From Aselliscus stoliczkanus (lineage: Eukaryota; Chordata; Mammalia; Chiroptera; Hipposideridae): 64,000 nucleotides of DNA. Made by a program: the position numbers and the translations under genes. Of the stretch, positions 1 to 10,958 are shown piece by piece. The stretch spans positions 105,863,921 through 105,927,920 of the forward strand of contig CM066733.1 in the NCBI GenBank assembly GCA_033961575.1, in the 5' to 3' direction. The notes beneath the pieces were generated by a model, which ran no database searches, was not told where the DNA came from, and saw nothing but the letters and a program-made list of their open reading frames with translations. Position 1 is the first letter of the stretch. Each line of letters begins with the position of its first letter.

Positions 1-809
1 TTCAACATCAGGTCTTAATTACTCATGTTTCTCATTTAAAGCTTGTAATGATAGTAATTAGGTAAAAATGGCTTTATTGTGTTTCCCTATTATTGCCAAC
101 GTTACCTTAACCGAGTTTTCAACGAAAAGGAGAAACAGGGAATCCTGCAATTTACTCCTGTGGGAATTTTTACACAACCTAGTTTTCATTTCAATGAGAT
201 GCAACATTCAGATGGAAACCTTAGGGAGTGGTTAATGGCCAAAATGAATTCCTCTTAATACCCCCACTAAATTAACTTGCTAGCTAGCATAAGACTGTCT
301 CAATAACAGTTAAATTAAAAGTGTAATCGAATGAGATGTCAGTACAGAAGAAACAAACTGGTGAAACTTTCTATTTAAACTCAATTTTCAATAGCATGCC
401 AAGTCCTTAAGTTTTCAGAGAGCTATCATTTTGGTGAAAAAAAATATCATATTCATGATTGTCTAGTTAGATTTCTTAAACATTCACTTTCCATTTTTAT
501 ATCAGCTTAGTTTTCTCTGGATATTTCATAATTGCCTTTTCAAAGTGTACCTCTCCCCCATAGAAAGTTGTGATACCATTTGGGGTCCTGAGATATTTTA
601 CTGTCCATAGTACTGATGTCAGAGAGAAGGACTTCATGAATATAAGAACATTTTTCCAAAGACACATCCGCACTATCTCTTCTCTCTCTTTTTATTTTTA
701 TTTAGTTTTTATTTGAAATTTAGAAGGGCCTAGGAATTTTCTATCAGCTTGCTGAGAGAGACCAGTGAAATTAATGAACTTGTTTCAAGTTCTAGTTCCA
801 GCCAGAAGC
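1..809. other. Unassigned AT-rich DNA
   Basis: I recognise no gene or repeat here. Bases 680-730 are T-rich and may already belong to the tail region of the L1 that follows. Confidence 0.4.
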
Positions 810-2836
810 AGATAAGACTGGTTAACTTTGTAAGATGCCAAGCTGTCTTCCAAAGTAGCTGTACCAATTTGTATTCCCACCAGCAATGAATGAAGGTTTC
901 TGTTACTCCACATCCTTGCTAGGATTTGGTAATGCCCATTTTGTTTGTTTGTTTGTTTTTAGCCATTCTTAATAGGTGTGTAGTGATATCTCATTGTTGC
1001 TTTAATTTACATTTTCCCAATGACAAATGATGTTGATCATCTTTTCTTTTTTTTTTTAATTTATTTATTTATATATATTTTTAATTAGCTTCAGGTGTAC
1101 AACAAAGTGTGATCATCTTTTCATGTGTTTATTTTCCATCTGTATATCTTTGCTGACATGTCTATTCCAATCTTTTGCCCATTTTTAATTGGATTGTGTG
1201 TTTTCTTATTGTTAAGTTTTAAGAGTTCTTTGTATGTTTTGAATAGAAGCGGTTTATCAGATAATATGTTTTGCAAATATTTTCTCCTAGTCTGTGGCTT
1301 CTGGTTTCATGCTCTTAACATATTTTGTAGAGAAGAACTTCCAATTTTAATCAAGTCTGACATCAATTTTTGTTTCATGGATCCTTCTTTTAGTTCTATT
1401 TATAATCTCATCACCAAACCCAAGGTTACCTAGATTGTGCCTATGTTTTCTCTAGATGTTTTATAGTTAGTTTTAATTTTACATTTAGGACTATGACCTA
1501 CTTTGAGTTAATTTATGTGAAAGGTGCAAGGCCTGTGTCTAGATTACTTTTGCATATAGCTGTCCAATTGTCCTTGCACCATTTATTGAAAAGGCAATTC
1601 TTTCTCCATTGTATTCCCTTTGCTCCTTTGTCAAAGATTAGGTGACTATATTTGTGTGGGTCTTTTTCTGGGCTATCTATTCTGTTCCATTGTTCAATGT
1701 GTCTATTTTATTATTCTTGTTTTGCCAGTAACACAGTGTCTTGAACATTGTAGCTTTGAAGATAGTTTTCCATCCAGTAATTTCAATCCTTCAACTTTGT
1801 TCTTCAGTATTGTGTTGGCTATTTTGCACTTTGTGCTTTTCCATATAAACTTTATAATCATGTTAGTAATCTTCACAAAATCACTTCCTGGGGTTTTGAC
1901 TGGATTGCATTAAATCTATTAAGTTGAAAAGAATGACATCTTAACAATAGTGAGTCTTCTAATACATGAACACACAATATTCTTCATTTATTTAGACTTT
2001 CATTGATTTCTTTCTTCAGAGCTTTTGGTTTTCTGCATATAGGTTCTGTACATATCTTGTTAGACTTATACATAGATAGTTAATATTTTTGATGATAATG
2101 TAAATGCTATTATTACAGATTTCAAATTCCTATATATAAAGGAAAGCAATTGACTTTTATGTATTTACCTTGTATCTGTGCACTTATTACAATTGCTTAT
2201 TAATTTCAGGAACTGTTGTTGTTGTTGTTAATTCTTTAGAATTTTCTACTTTGACAGTCATGTCTTCTGCAAACACAGATAATTTTATTTCTTTCTTCCC
2301 AATCTTGATACCTTTTATTTCTTTTTCTTATCTTGTTTTACTTTGTAGACTTTCTAGTATAACATCAAATAGGAGTGGTAAGAGAGGACAACTTTGCTTT
2401 TTTTCCAATCTTGGAGGGAAAGCATCTAGTTTTTCACAATTAAATATGAACAAGCTTTATTACTATTTTTTTAATAGATATTCTCTATCAAGTTGAGGAA
2501 ATTCCCCTCTGTTCCTACTTTGCTGAGAACTTTTGTCATAATTGGTGTTGAAATTTGTCAAATGCTTTTTCTCCATCAATTGATATGATCATGTAATTTT
2601 CCCCCATTAGCCCATTGACATGGTAGGTTACATTAATTAATTTTAAAATGTTGAACCAGACTGAAAAACCTGGAATAAATTTCACTTGGTTGTGGTCATA
2701 ATTAATTTTATACTTTGTTAGATTGAATTTCCTAATATATTGCTGAGAATATCTATGTTTTTCTTCATAGGAGATATTTGACCATAGTTATCCCTTTTTG
2801 TAATGTTTTTGACTTTGGTTTTGCATTAATACTTTT
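810..2836 (-). mobile_element. LINE-1 3' half, 5'-truncated (L1-A)
   Basis: Read on the plus strand this is the antisense of an old L1: 3' UTR first (around 850-1030, the text about 'cccaccagcaatgaatga'), then the C-terminal half of ORF2. Landmarks of antisense ORF2 include the 'tccttgcaccatttattgaa' block near 1570 and the 'ctgcaaacacagataatttt' block near 2270. All frames are broken. The 5' side stops near 2836, where a second L1 begins. A 63-bp L1 tail is inserted at 1047-1109. The family is clear; the subfamily is not assigned. Confidence 0.88.
1047..1109 (-). mobile_element. Very short L1 3'-tail insertion with 13-bp target duplication
   Basis: A 63-bp insert lies inside L1-A. On the minus strand it reads as an L1 3' end (tgtacacctgaa followed by A/T-rich tail and an A run). 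It is flanked by perfect direct repeats tgatcatcttttc at 1034-1046 and 1110-1122, the expected signature of L1-driven integration. It is an extreme case of 5' truncation and is younger than the host L1. Confidence 0.85.
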
Positions 2837-2934
2837 TTATTGTGGCAAAACATGCATAATATATTTATCATATTAAACATTCTTTATTTTTTTTATTTTT
2901 TTTATTTTCTTTTGTTCTTTTCTTTTATTTCTGT

Positions 2935-3050
2935 GTGTTTCTTTTTCTTTTTTTTTGAGGGCAGTGTCACTGGCCCTCATATGTAGGACCCGAACCAGGG
3001 CCGCTGGCTTCCCAAGCCAGCGTTTAACCACCGCGTCACTCAGCCGGCCC
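2935..3050 (-). mobile_element. tRNA-derived SINE, short form
   Basis: The plus strand reads from a T-rich tail through gagggcagtgtcactggccc to agccggccc, which is the reverse complement of the local SINE consensus (head gggccggc..agtg, body ending gacactgccctcaaaa). Perfect 15-bp target duplications ttcttttatttctgt lie at 2920-2934 and 3051-3065. It is inserted in the 3' UTR part of L1-B, so it is younger than that L1. Confidence 0.93.
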
Positions 3051-5056
3051 TTCTTTTATTTCTGTTATATTAAGCATGCTTAAGTGTGCATTTCAATGGA
3101 GTTAAATACATTCATAGTCTTGTATAACCATCACCACTATCTATAAAAACTTTTTCATCAGTCCCAACAAAATTCCTGTACCCATTAAACAATAGTCCTC
3201 CCCTTCCTCCTCCTGGCAAGCTCTATTCTACTTTCTCTGCATATAAATTTGCCTATTCTAGGTACCTCATTCTGTATACTTTGTCATTTTACATACAATA
3301 TTTTTTCTTCTGTTTCTGGTTCATTTTCCTAGGCATAATGTTTTCAAAGTCCATCCATGTTATAGCGTTGTATATCAAAATTTTATTTCTTTTTATGGCT
3401 CGATAATATTTCATTGGAAAAAATATATATACTGTATGTGTATATTGTGTACCACATTTTGTTTATCTATTATCATTGATGGACACTTGAGTTGTTTGCA
3501 CCTTTCTGCTATCATGAATAATGCTGCTATGAATATTGGAATACAAATATCCATTCAAGACCCTGATTTCAATTTTTTTGGATCTATATCTAGGAGTAGA
3601 ATTGCTAAGTCATGTGATAGTTCTATATTTAACCATTTGAAAAGCCACCCAACTATTTTTGACAGTGCCTGCATTATTTCACAGTCCCACCAGTAATTCA
3701 TGAGGGTTTTAATTTCTCCACATGTTCATCAACACTTGTTATTTTCCATTTGTTTAATAATAGCTATCCTAGTAGATGTGAAGCAATATCTGTGGTTTTG
3801 ATTTGTATTTCTCTAATAACTAATGACGTTGAGCATCTTTTCATGAGGCATTTCATTTGTGTAATATATTGTTTGAAGGTAAGTCTGCTTAAGTCCTTCA
3901 CCCATTTTTGAGTTGAGTTGTTTGTTTTCTTATTGTTGTTCAATTTTAACAATATGTAAACAATTTATTGTTGTTTATATATTCTGGATATCAATCTCTT
4001 ATTAGATATATAATTTGCAAATATTTTCTCCCATTCAGTAAGTTATTTTTCATTTTTTGATAGTATCCTTTGTGGCATAAAAACATTTTTTAATTTTGAT
4101 GAAGTCCAATTTATCTATTTTGTTGTTGTTGCCTGTGTTTTAGGCATGTTTTTAAAGTAATTGTCAAATCCACATCATGAAGACTTTCTCCAATATTTTC
4201 ATATTAGAATTTTGTAGTTTTATCTCTTAAATTCAGGAATTTGATGCACTTTAAATTAATTTTTGTATATGGTGTAAGTGAAGGGTCTAATTTCCTTCTT
4301 TTGTATGTGGATATCTAGTTTTGCCAGCACCATTTGTTGAAAAGATTGTCTTTTCCCCATTGAATGGTGTTGTCACCCTTGTCAAAATCAATTGACCATA
4401 TATGTGAGGGTTTATTACTGGGCTGTCCGCTCAATTCTATTCTTGTATGTCTGTCTTTATGCCAGTACCATACTGTCTTCATTATTGTGGATCTGCAGTT
4501 AAGTTTCAAAGTTGCGGAATGTGAGTCCTCCAACTTTATTTTTCATATTTAAGATTGTTTTTGCTATTTGGAACCCCTTTCAATTCTATGTGAATTTGAT
4601 GATCTGCTTGTAAATTTTTACAGGAAAGATGCTGGAATTTTTATAGGGATTGTTTTGAATTTGTAGATTTCTTTGGATAGTGTTGACATCTTAACAATGT
4701 TATATCTTCTTGTATATGAATATCAGATATCTTTTCATTTATTTAGGTCACTTTTAGTTTCTTTCAGCAGTGTTTTGTAATTGTAAGTATACAAGTCTTT
4801 TAATTCCTTGGTTAGATTTGTAAGTATTTAGTTTTTTTAAGTGGTATTGTAAATGGAATTCTTTTTCTAACTTCCTTTTCAGGTTGTTCATTACTATTGT
4901 ATACAAATACAACTTTGTATCCTGCAACTTTACTGAATTCCTTTATTACTCTAGTCACTTATGGAGTCTTTGGGATTTTGTATATGTAGAATAATGTCAT
5001 CTGTGAATATGAAAAGTTTAACCTCTTGCTTTGCTATTCAAATGCCTTTTATTTAC

Positions 5057-5080
5057 CATCATCATCATCATCATCATCAC
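5057..5080. repeat. (ATC)n microsatellite
   Basis: About eight ATC units inside the antisense ORF2 of L1-B. Confidence 0.9.
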
Positions 5081-5640
5081 ATTTGTGGCTAGAACTCATA
5101 GTACAATGTTGAACAGCAGCAGTGAAGGCAGTCATCTTTGTCTTGTTACTAATCTTAGGAAAATGCCTTTCAGCCTTTCACCACTGAATATGACAGTAGC
5201 TGTGGGTTTTTCATAAATACTCTTTGTCATGTTGAGGAATCTTCTCTCTGTTCTTAGTTTTCTGTAAGTTTTCATCATGAAAGGGTATTGGATTTTGTCA
5301 AATGCTCTTTCTGCATCACATGAGACAATTATGTGTTTTTCCTTCCATCAATGAATATGATGTATTACACTGATGGACTTTCATATGATGAACCACCCTT
5401 GCATTTATGGGTTAAGTTCCACTTAGTCAAAAAGAATTCTTTAAATATGCTATTCATTTCAATTTGCTTATTTCATTGAGGAGTTTTGTTTTTATACTCA
5501 TAAGGGATACAGGCTTCAGTTTGTTTTTTTTTTCTTGTGATATCTTTATATGACTTTGGTATCAGAATAATGCAGGCTTCATGTAAGAGTGGATATTTTA
5601 CTAATATTGATTACATTAGCAATTGAATTATTTTATGTAG

Positions 5641-5964
5641 TTTTTCTCAGAAGGAGAAATAGATTCATGAATAAAAAGATAGTGATTGTATATTCATTAC
5701 TAGAATCAGGCTATTAGAGCTAGAAGTTTCAGTGATATACTGCAATTGCCTCAAAATGAGGAGAATATAATTTTGGTGTATGGTCTTCCAAAGAGATATT
5801 TTTGTTTAGCTTGTCTACCATTCTTATATTTGGCTTATTCCTCTTATTTTATACTAAGCCTGACTCTCAGACAATTGACTTTATTGTATAAGTTAATATT
5901 AATAATATTTTGCCTATTTTATAAACTTGTGATATGATGTCATGGGAAACTATTATGTTAAAAT
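5641..5964. other. Unassigned interval
   Basis: AT-rich sequence with no recognised repeat or gene. Confidence 0.35.
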
Positions 5965-6060
5965 CCACAGCACTTCAGGGTAAATCCTGTTTCTGTACCT
6001 TGCCTGTTATATGACCTTAGTAAGGCACTTGGCCTCTAAATTTACATCTTAGAAATCTAA
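5965..6060 (+). repeat. MIR fragment (probable)
   Basis: Weak match to the MIR core: 'gttatatgaccttagtaagg', then 'cacttggcctctaaattt', corresponding to the usual 'tgtgaccttgggcaagtcac..ttaacctct' segment. It is heavily diverged. Confidence 0.5.
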
Positions 6061-6092
6061 AATATTCTTCATGTTAAAAATGAAAAAGTAGA

Positions 6093-6196
6093 GGGCCGGC
6101 CGAGTGGCGCAGCGGTTAAGCGCTGGCCTGGGAAGCCAGCGGCCCCGGTTTGGTCCCACATATGAGGGCCAGTGACACTGCCCTCAAAAAAAAAAA
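6093..6196 (+). mobile_element. tRNA-derived SINE, short form
   Basis: This is a clean copy. The head gggccggccgagtggcgcag contains an A-box-like tRNA segment, followed by a B-box-like 'ggtttggtccca' and the end gacactgccctc plus an A tail. Target duplications aaaaagtaga lie at 6083-6092 and 6197-6206. The copy is short (about 100 bp) and lacks the long 3' body seen at 50170-50632. Confidence 0.93.
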
Positions 6197-6206
6197 AAAA
6201 AGTAGA

Positions 6207-6739
6207 TGTTTTAGCTGTCAAAGACTAAGCTCTTGTTTCCAAAGGTGAAACTAAAGATATATGTGTTAATATATAGAATAATTGATGGACTTTTCTCCAA
6301 AAAGATCATTTCAGTTTATTGTTAGATTTTTGTCAACTTAGGAGAGATCTCTAAAATTGATAACAAATATTTACAATAGAGTCCTTGACTCTGACTCATG
6401 AAAGAAATCTTTGCATTCTAAACATATATAGGTGTCCTTCTAAATAAGAATTCTAATTCTTTCTCTCATGGCTAATTTCTTAATCAGAAGGGAATGTTTG
6501 ATTGGGTTTCTAAATATTTATTAATACAGCTTAATCAAACACCAATATAAGTTGAAGAAGGTAAAAGTACTGAACTTTTGCAATCTAGGAAATATGATAA
6601 ATTAGGTGAAAAGAGTTCATGTGTAAGAAAGGAAATGTAATAAAGGTTAGTATTCAATTTCATTTCATTGTTTCATTCTTAATTTTAGGAAATATTTATA
6701 ATAAATTTTAAAAGTATTTTAAAAATGTTCAATTACAGT
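6207..6739. other. Unassigned AT-rich interval
   Basis: No repeat, ORF or RNA gene recognised. Confidence 0.35.
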
Positions 6740-7364
6740 TGAAATATATTAATTTTAGGTATGAAACATAGTGATTAGTCATTTATATAACTTACAAAGT
6801 GATCACCTTGATAAGTATAGTACCCATCTGACACCATACATAGTTATTAAAATATTATTGACTGTACTCTCATACTATATTTTACATTCCCATGACTACT
6901 TGGTAACTATCAGTCTATACTTCTTAATCCCTTCCCTTTCACCCCCATCACTCAAACCTCTTCCCATCTGGCAACCCTCGTATTATTCTCTGTATCTATG
7001 TAATTGTTTCTGTTTCGTTTGTTTATTATTTTTTCTTTAGATTCCACCTATAAATGTAGTTATATGGCATTTGTCTTTCTCTGTTTGACTTACTATACTC
7101 AGCATAACACCCCCTAGGTCCATCCATGTTGTCAAAAATGGCAAGACTTCGTTCTTTTTTATGGCTGAGCAATATTCCACTGTTCATATGTACCAGCTCT
7201 TCTTTATCCATTCATCCATTGATAGACACCCAGGTTGCCTCCCTATCTTGGCCATTGTAAACAATGCTGCAATGGACATATGGATGAGCATGTCCCTCTA
7301 AAGTAAGGTTTTGGGTTTCTTCAGATAAATATCCAGAAGTGGAATTACTGAGTCCTTTTTTGCC

Positions 7365-7445
7365 ACTTGTAGCATTTGTTTTAACTTCTGTTGTGTCTGG
7401 TATAAGTATTGCTACTCCAGCATTTTTGTTTGTTTTCATTTTCAT
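7365..7445 (-). pseudogene. L1 ORF2 endonuclease fragment
   Basis: The minus-strand frame contains NAGVAILIPDTTEVKTNAT, matching the L1 endonuclease segment usually seen as KAGVAILISDKIDFKTK. It is cut off shortly afterwards by the internal deletion of L1-C and is non-functional. Confidence 0.75.
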
Positions 7446-7598
7446 TATACATCTTTTTCCATGACTTTATTTTCAGTCTGTATTTGTCTTTCGATCTGAA
7501 GAGAGTCATATGTAAGGCAGTATACGTAAGGTTCTTATTTTCTTATCCATTCAGCCATTCTGTTTTTGAATTGAAGACTTTAATTCATTTACTTTAAA

Positions 7599-7782
7599 TA
7601 TTTTTTTTTTTTTGAGGGCAGTGTCACTGGCCTTATATGTGGGACCTGAACCGGGGCCGCTGCCATCCCAAGCCAGCTAATTTTTTTTTGAGGGCAGTGT
7701 CACTGCCCCTCACAGTGGGACCCGAACCGAGGCTGCTGGCTTCCCAAGCCAGCACTTTACCACCACGCCACTTGGCCAGCCC
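7599..7782 (-). mobile_element. Head-to-tail dimeric SINE
   Basis: Two SINE units lie in the same minus-strand direction. The first unit in sense order (7782 down to about 7681) is complete. The second (about 7680 down to 7599) lacks its first 30 or so bases, starting at agctggcttggg. Both end in gacactgccctc plus A tract. A single 18-bp target duplication encloses the pair: taattcatttactttaaa at 7581-7598 and taatccatttactttaaa at 7783-7800, one mismatch. This suggests insertion as one unit. Confidence 0.88.
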
Positions 7783-7850
7783 TAATCCATTTACTTTAAA
7801 GTAATTGTTGATAGGCATGTAGTTATTGCCATTTTATTATTTATATGTTT

Positions 7851-7933
7851 CTTCTGCTTCCTCCTCTTCCTCCTCCTCCTCCTCCTTATCTTCCTTTTCT
7901 TCTTCGCCTTCCTCTCTTCCTCCTCCTTCTTCA
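7851..7933. repeat. Pyrimidine-rich (TCC)n-like tract
   Basis: An 80-bp TCC/TTC run at the ORF1-ORF2 boundary of L1-C. It creates a spurious proline/leucine-rich frame on the plus strand. Confidence 0.85.
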
Positions 7934-7959
7934 AGAAGTCTCTTTTACATTTCTTGTAA

Positions 7960-8905
7960 TACTACAATATTTGGTGATGATGAACTCCTTTAGCTTTTTC
8001 TTGTTTGGGAAGCTCTTGATCTTTCCTTTGGTTCTAAATGATAACTTTGCTGGGTAGAGTAATCTTGGTTGTAGGTCCCTGCTGTTCATCACTTTGAGTA
8101 GTTCGTGCCAATCCCTTCCAACCTACAAAGTTTCTGTTGAGAAATCATCTGACTTATGGAAGCACGCTTGTAGGTAGGTAGCTGATTTTTTCTTGCTGCA
8201 TTTAAGATTCTCTCTGTGTCTTTTACCTTTGACATTTTAATTATGATGTGTCTTGGTGTGGGCCTTTCCAGGTTCATCTTGTTTGGTTCCCTGGCTTCTA
8301 TAGCTATTTCCTTCACCAGGCTAGGGGAGTTGTCCATCATCAATTTTTCAAATAGGCTTTCAATTGCTTGTGCCCTCTCTTATTCTGGTACCTCTATGAT
8401 GCAAATGTTGTTACACTTGATGTTGTCCCAGAGGCCCCTTAAACTCTCCTCATTTTGTTATTTTTGGATTCTTTTTATTTTTGCTGTTCTGATTGGGTGT
8501 TTTCTGCCACTTTATCTTCTAAATCGTTCATTCAATTCTCTGTTTCACCTAATCTACTGTTTATTCCCTTTAATATAGTCTGTTTGTTTGTTTTTTTAGC
8601 TGAGCCATCCTGCCACCTGTTGGCAGCTCAGCGGCAGCTCAGCTCAGGCTGGGCATCAAACTGCTGTTGCTCAGAGCTCAGCTCACACTCTTGAGCAAGC
8701 TCTTAACCAATTGAGCCACTCGGCCGGCCCAATATAGTCTTTATTTTGGTTATTGTATTTTTCATTTCTGACTGGTTCTTTTTTATATTTTCTATACCCA
8801 TTTTTATGTTTCCTATCTCTTTGTTGAAGTTCTCTCTGAGATCATCGAACATCCTTGTAACCAGTGTTTTGAACTCTGGGTCTGTTAGATTGCTTGACTC
8901 CATTT
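7960..8905 (-). pseudogene. L1 ORF1 remnant of L1-C, split by a SINE
   Basis: Minus-strand frames give ORF1p segments. At 8089-8343 there is RPTPRHIIIKMSKVKD followed by ERILNAARKNQ, the conserved RRM/C-terminal region of the L1 RNA-binding protein. At 8703-8903 there is a charged helical segment (DLRENFNKEIGNIKMGIENI) of the coiled-coil part. The SINE at 8582-8730 lies between them and the frames do not join. It cannot encode a working protein. Confidence 0.82.
8582..8730 (-). mobile_element. tRNA-derived SINE, variant with AAAC tail
   Basis: Sense strand starts gggccggccgagtggctcaa and keeps a tRNA-like head (ggttaagagctt), but the body differs from the short form: it is rich in agctc/gagct repeats and ends in an (AAAC)n-like tail. 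Perfect 10-bp duplications aatatagtct lie at 8572-8581 and 8731-8740. It belongs to a separate subfamily from the short form at 6093. Confidence 0.92.
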
Positions 8906-8949
8906 TGTTTCATTCTTTTTCTGGAACTTAGTTTGTTCTGTTCTTTCAT

Positions 8950-10088
8950 TTGGAACATGTTTCTTTGTCTCCCTATTTTGACTGCCTCCCTGGTGTTTGT
9001 TTCTGTTTTAGGTAGGAGTGCTATGTCTCCTAGCCTTATGTAATAGGTGTTCTGTGGAGCCTGTCTCCCTGGTCATCTGAGGTGGGTATTCCAAGTTTGT
9101 CCATTGTGTGGGTTGTGTATGCCTCCTATTGTAGTTGAGCCTTGATTGTTGTGTCCATGTCTATAAGAGGGATTGACTCTCAGACTGATTAATTGTAAGG
9201 ACTGTCTGTGACTGCAGTACAAGAACTGTTGTTCAGGGGCTGACCCTAGGAGCAGAATTTGCTTTAGCATGGCTCTGGTGCCTTCTCACTCTTCCCTTTG
9301 TGTGCGTCATCTTCAGAGGTGGCCAGGTAGTATACTCCTGCTCTGTCTGAAGCTGGCCACCAGGTGTTCTGGTTCCAGGGTCTCCTGGAAGGGTGCCCCA
9401 GTACAGGCCAAGTTCAGCAGCAGCCTGTGCCCTGCCAGAGCCACATGGCATGAGCCACAAAGCAATCCTCAGATGGCTGCCACCTGCAATGGGCTTGGAG
9501 GTGCCTCAAGAGGTCAAGCTGAGAACAGATGCCAGCTGCCACTAGATCTGGGCTTGGGGCTGCATAGCAAGAGGTACAGGACACATCAAGGCCAGATGCT
9601 GCTTGTTCTTCCTCATAGGACCATGGGGTCTATGCTTCTGCCCCATTGCTGGAGCTCAGCGCAAGTGAGTCTGTCAGTGAGTGAATAAAGCACAGGTCCT
9701 TTCAGAGGAGTACCTGAAACTCTAGCCATCCTTCATGTCTCTCAGCCACCATCTCCATTGGTTTTCACAGCCAGAAACTGTGTGTACTTCTCTTCCCAGC
9801 ACTGGAACCCTGGGCTGGGGAGCCTGATATGGGGTTAGAACCCCTCACTCCTCCAGATGGACCTCCATAGCCAAGATAGCCCTTCCAATTTTTAACTGCC
9901 ACACATGGTTGTGGGACCAGTCATTCAGTGTCTCCACCCCTTTTTCCAGCCTTGAGGTGGCTTCTTTTGTATGATCTTAGTTGTAGAATTTATGTTTAGC
10001 TAGTCCTCATGTGATTCTCAATCATGGTTTAGTTGTAATTTTGATGTGGTTATAAGAGGAGGTGTAACAACTTCACATCTTGACTGAA
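8950..10088 (-). promoter_or_regulatory. L1-C 5' UTR (former internal promoter)
   Basis: GC-richer sequence upstream of ORF1 in L1 sense. Its position matches an L1 5' UTR, which normally carries the internal RNA polymerase II promoter. Spurious plus-strand frames, including a 139-residue one at 9269-9688, arise here because of the base composition. I see no evidence that it is active. Confidence 0.65.
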
Positions 10089-10637
10089 AATCCCTTATAA
10101 AATTTTTATTTATTTTTATAATTTGCAAATCAGTTACCTCAAAGATAAAGTAAGCTTTTATTTTCCTTAAGTAACAATAGTTTGAAACATTAAGAGAATA
10201 TATTTTTGGTTCATTTTACATCCTACTTTGTGTCTTAACATAATCCTGGGATATTATTTTATGTAATGAATAATCAGCTAAGATCAGCCATGTTTAAATA
10301 TAGCTGAGGGCTGGACAAGAGTATATTCTGGAATAGGATCGAATGTGCATTTCATGGTGGACCTTGGGGCATAAGGGTTCAGCGAGAGGGACATGAATGG
10401 AATTTGGTGAGAGTCAGTGATCAGAACACATCAAGTTATTGGCAACAGCAAGGAATAATAGTCAGAAATATTTCTGTGACTGAGAGAATAGGGCCATAGG
10501 TATAGGCAGCATTAGGGATAGTTTCTGAAGTTAGAATACATTGAATGAAATAAGGTTGGAAATGTTGAAATGCTTATCAGGATATTATAAGTATAGGAGA
10601 TATTGATAATCCAAGATTACAAAGATTTATACTTAAG
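10089..10637. other. Unassigned interval between L1-C and L1-D
   Basis: No recognised gene or repeat. It may be pre-insertion genomic DNA. Confidence 0.35.
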
Positions 10638-10703
10638 CTTTCTAAGAGTTTTGTACTTTGGGCTTTTACATTTAGGCTTCTGATTTATTTTGAGTTAACT
10701 TTT

Positions 10704-10788
10704 TAAGGACAGTTTATTTTTAATATTTTCTTTAAAAATACAAGCAAAATTAACTCTTTAAGTCAATACAACTCAGGGAAAGAGAATA
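10704..10788. mobile_element. Unclassified 85-bp insertion in L1-D
   Basis: It is flanked by near-perfect 16-bp direct repeats (ttttgagttaactttt at 10688-10703, ttttgagttagctttt at 10789-10804) that are single-copy in L1. The insert has no A tail and no clear terminal inverted repeats, so its class is unknown. Confidence 0.6.
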
Positions 10789-10916
10789 TTTTGAGTTAGC
10801 TTTTATATATGGTTTGAGGTAAGACCCAAATTCATTCTATTTGATGTGTAATATCCAGTTGTCCCAGCATCATTTGTTGGAAAACTGTTTTACTCCTTCT
10901 TTTCTAATATAGATGC

Positions 10917-10958
10917 ATGTATGTATGTATGTATGTATGTATGTATGTATGTATGTAT
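10917..10958. repeat. (ATGT)n microsatellite
   Basis: About ten units. It sits where the L1-D ORF2 sequence jumps forward, so it marks a deletion junction. Confidence 0.95.

Larger units (their letters stand above)
2837..5640 (-). mobile_element. LINE-1 3' half (L1-B), interrupted by a SINE
   Basis: A second minus-strand L1 abuts L1-A. Plus-strand reading starts with an L1M-type 3' UTR (about 2850-3780, including 'accatcaccactatctataa' and 'tatcattgatggacacttga') and continues into antisense ORF2 (3800-5640). ORF2 landmarks include 'agcaccatttgttgaaaaga' near 4326 and 'ttgaggaatcttctctctgt' near 5234. No frame is intact; the longest open pieces are about 60-90 residues. A SINE sits at 2935-3050. 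The element ends inside ORF2, so it is 5' truncated. Confidence 0.88.
6740..10088 (-). mobile_element. LINE-1 with large internal deletion (L1-C)
   Basis: Plus-strand order is: L1 3' UTR (6740-7350, e.g. 'tccatccatgttgtcaaaaa'), then directly antisense sequence of the ORF2 endonuclease start (7350-7840), antisense ORF1 (about 7960-8905) and a GC-richer 5' UTR (8950-10088). About 3-4 kb of ORF2 is therefore missing between the 3' UTR and the endonuclease. The minus-strand peptide at 7212-7445 crosses the junction: its start carries an endonuclease motif like AGVAILI, its end is 3' UTR translation. SINEs are inserted at 7599-7782 and 8582-8730. Confidence 0.85.

Noticed and set aside
1125..2496. 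Several hydrophobic plus-strand frames resembling membrane proteins
   Set aside because: They are antisense translations of T-rich L1 sequence, which always gives Phe/Leu/Ile-rich peptides.
9269..9688. 139-residue plus-strand open frame
   Set aside because: It lies antisense in the GC-rich 5' UTR of L1-C, overlaps other open frames and shows no domain.
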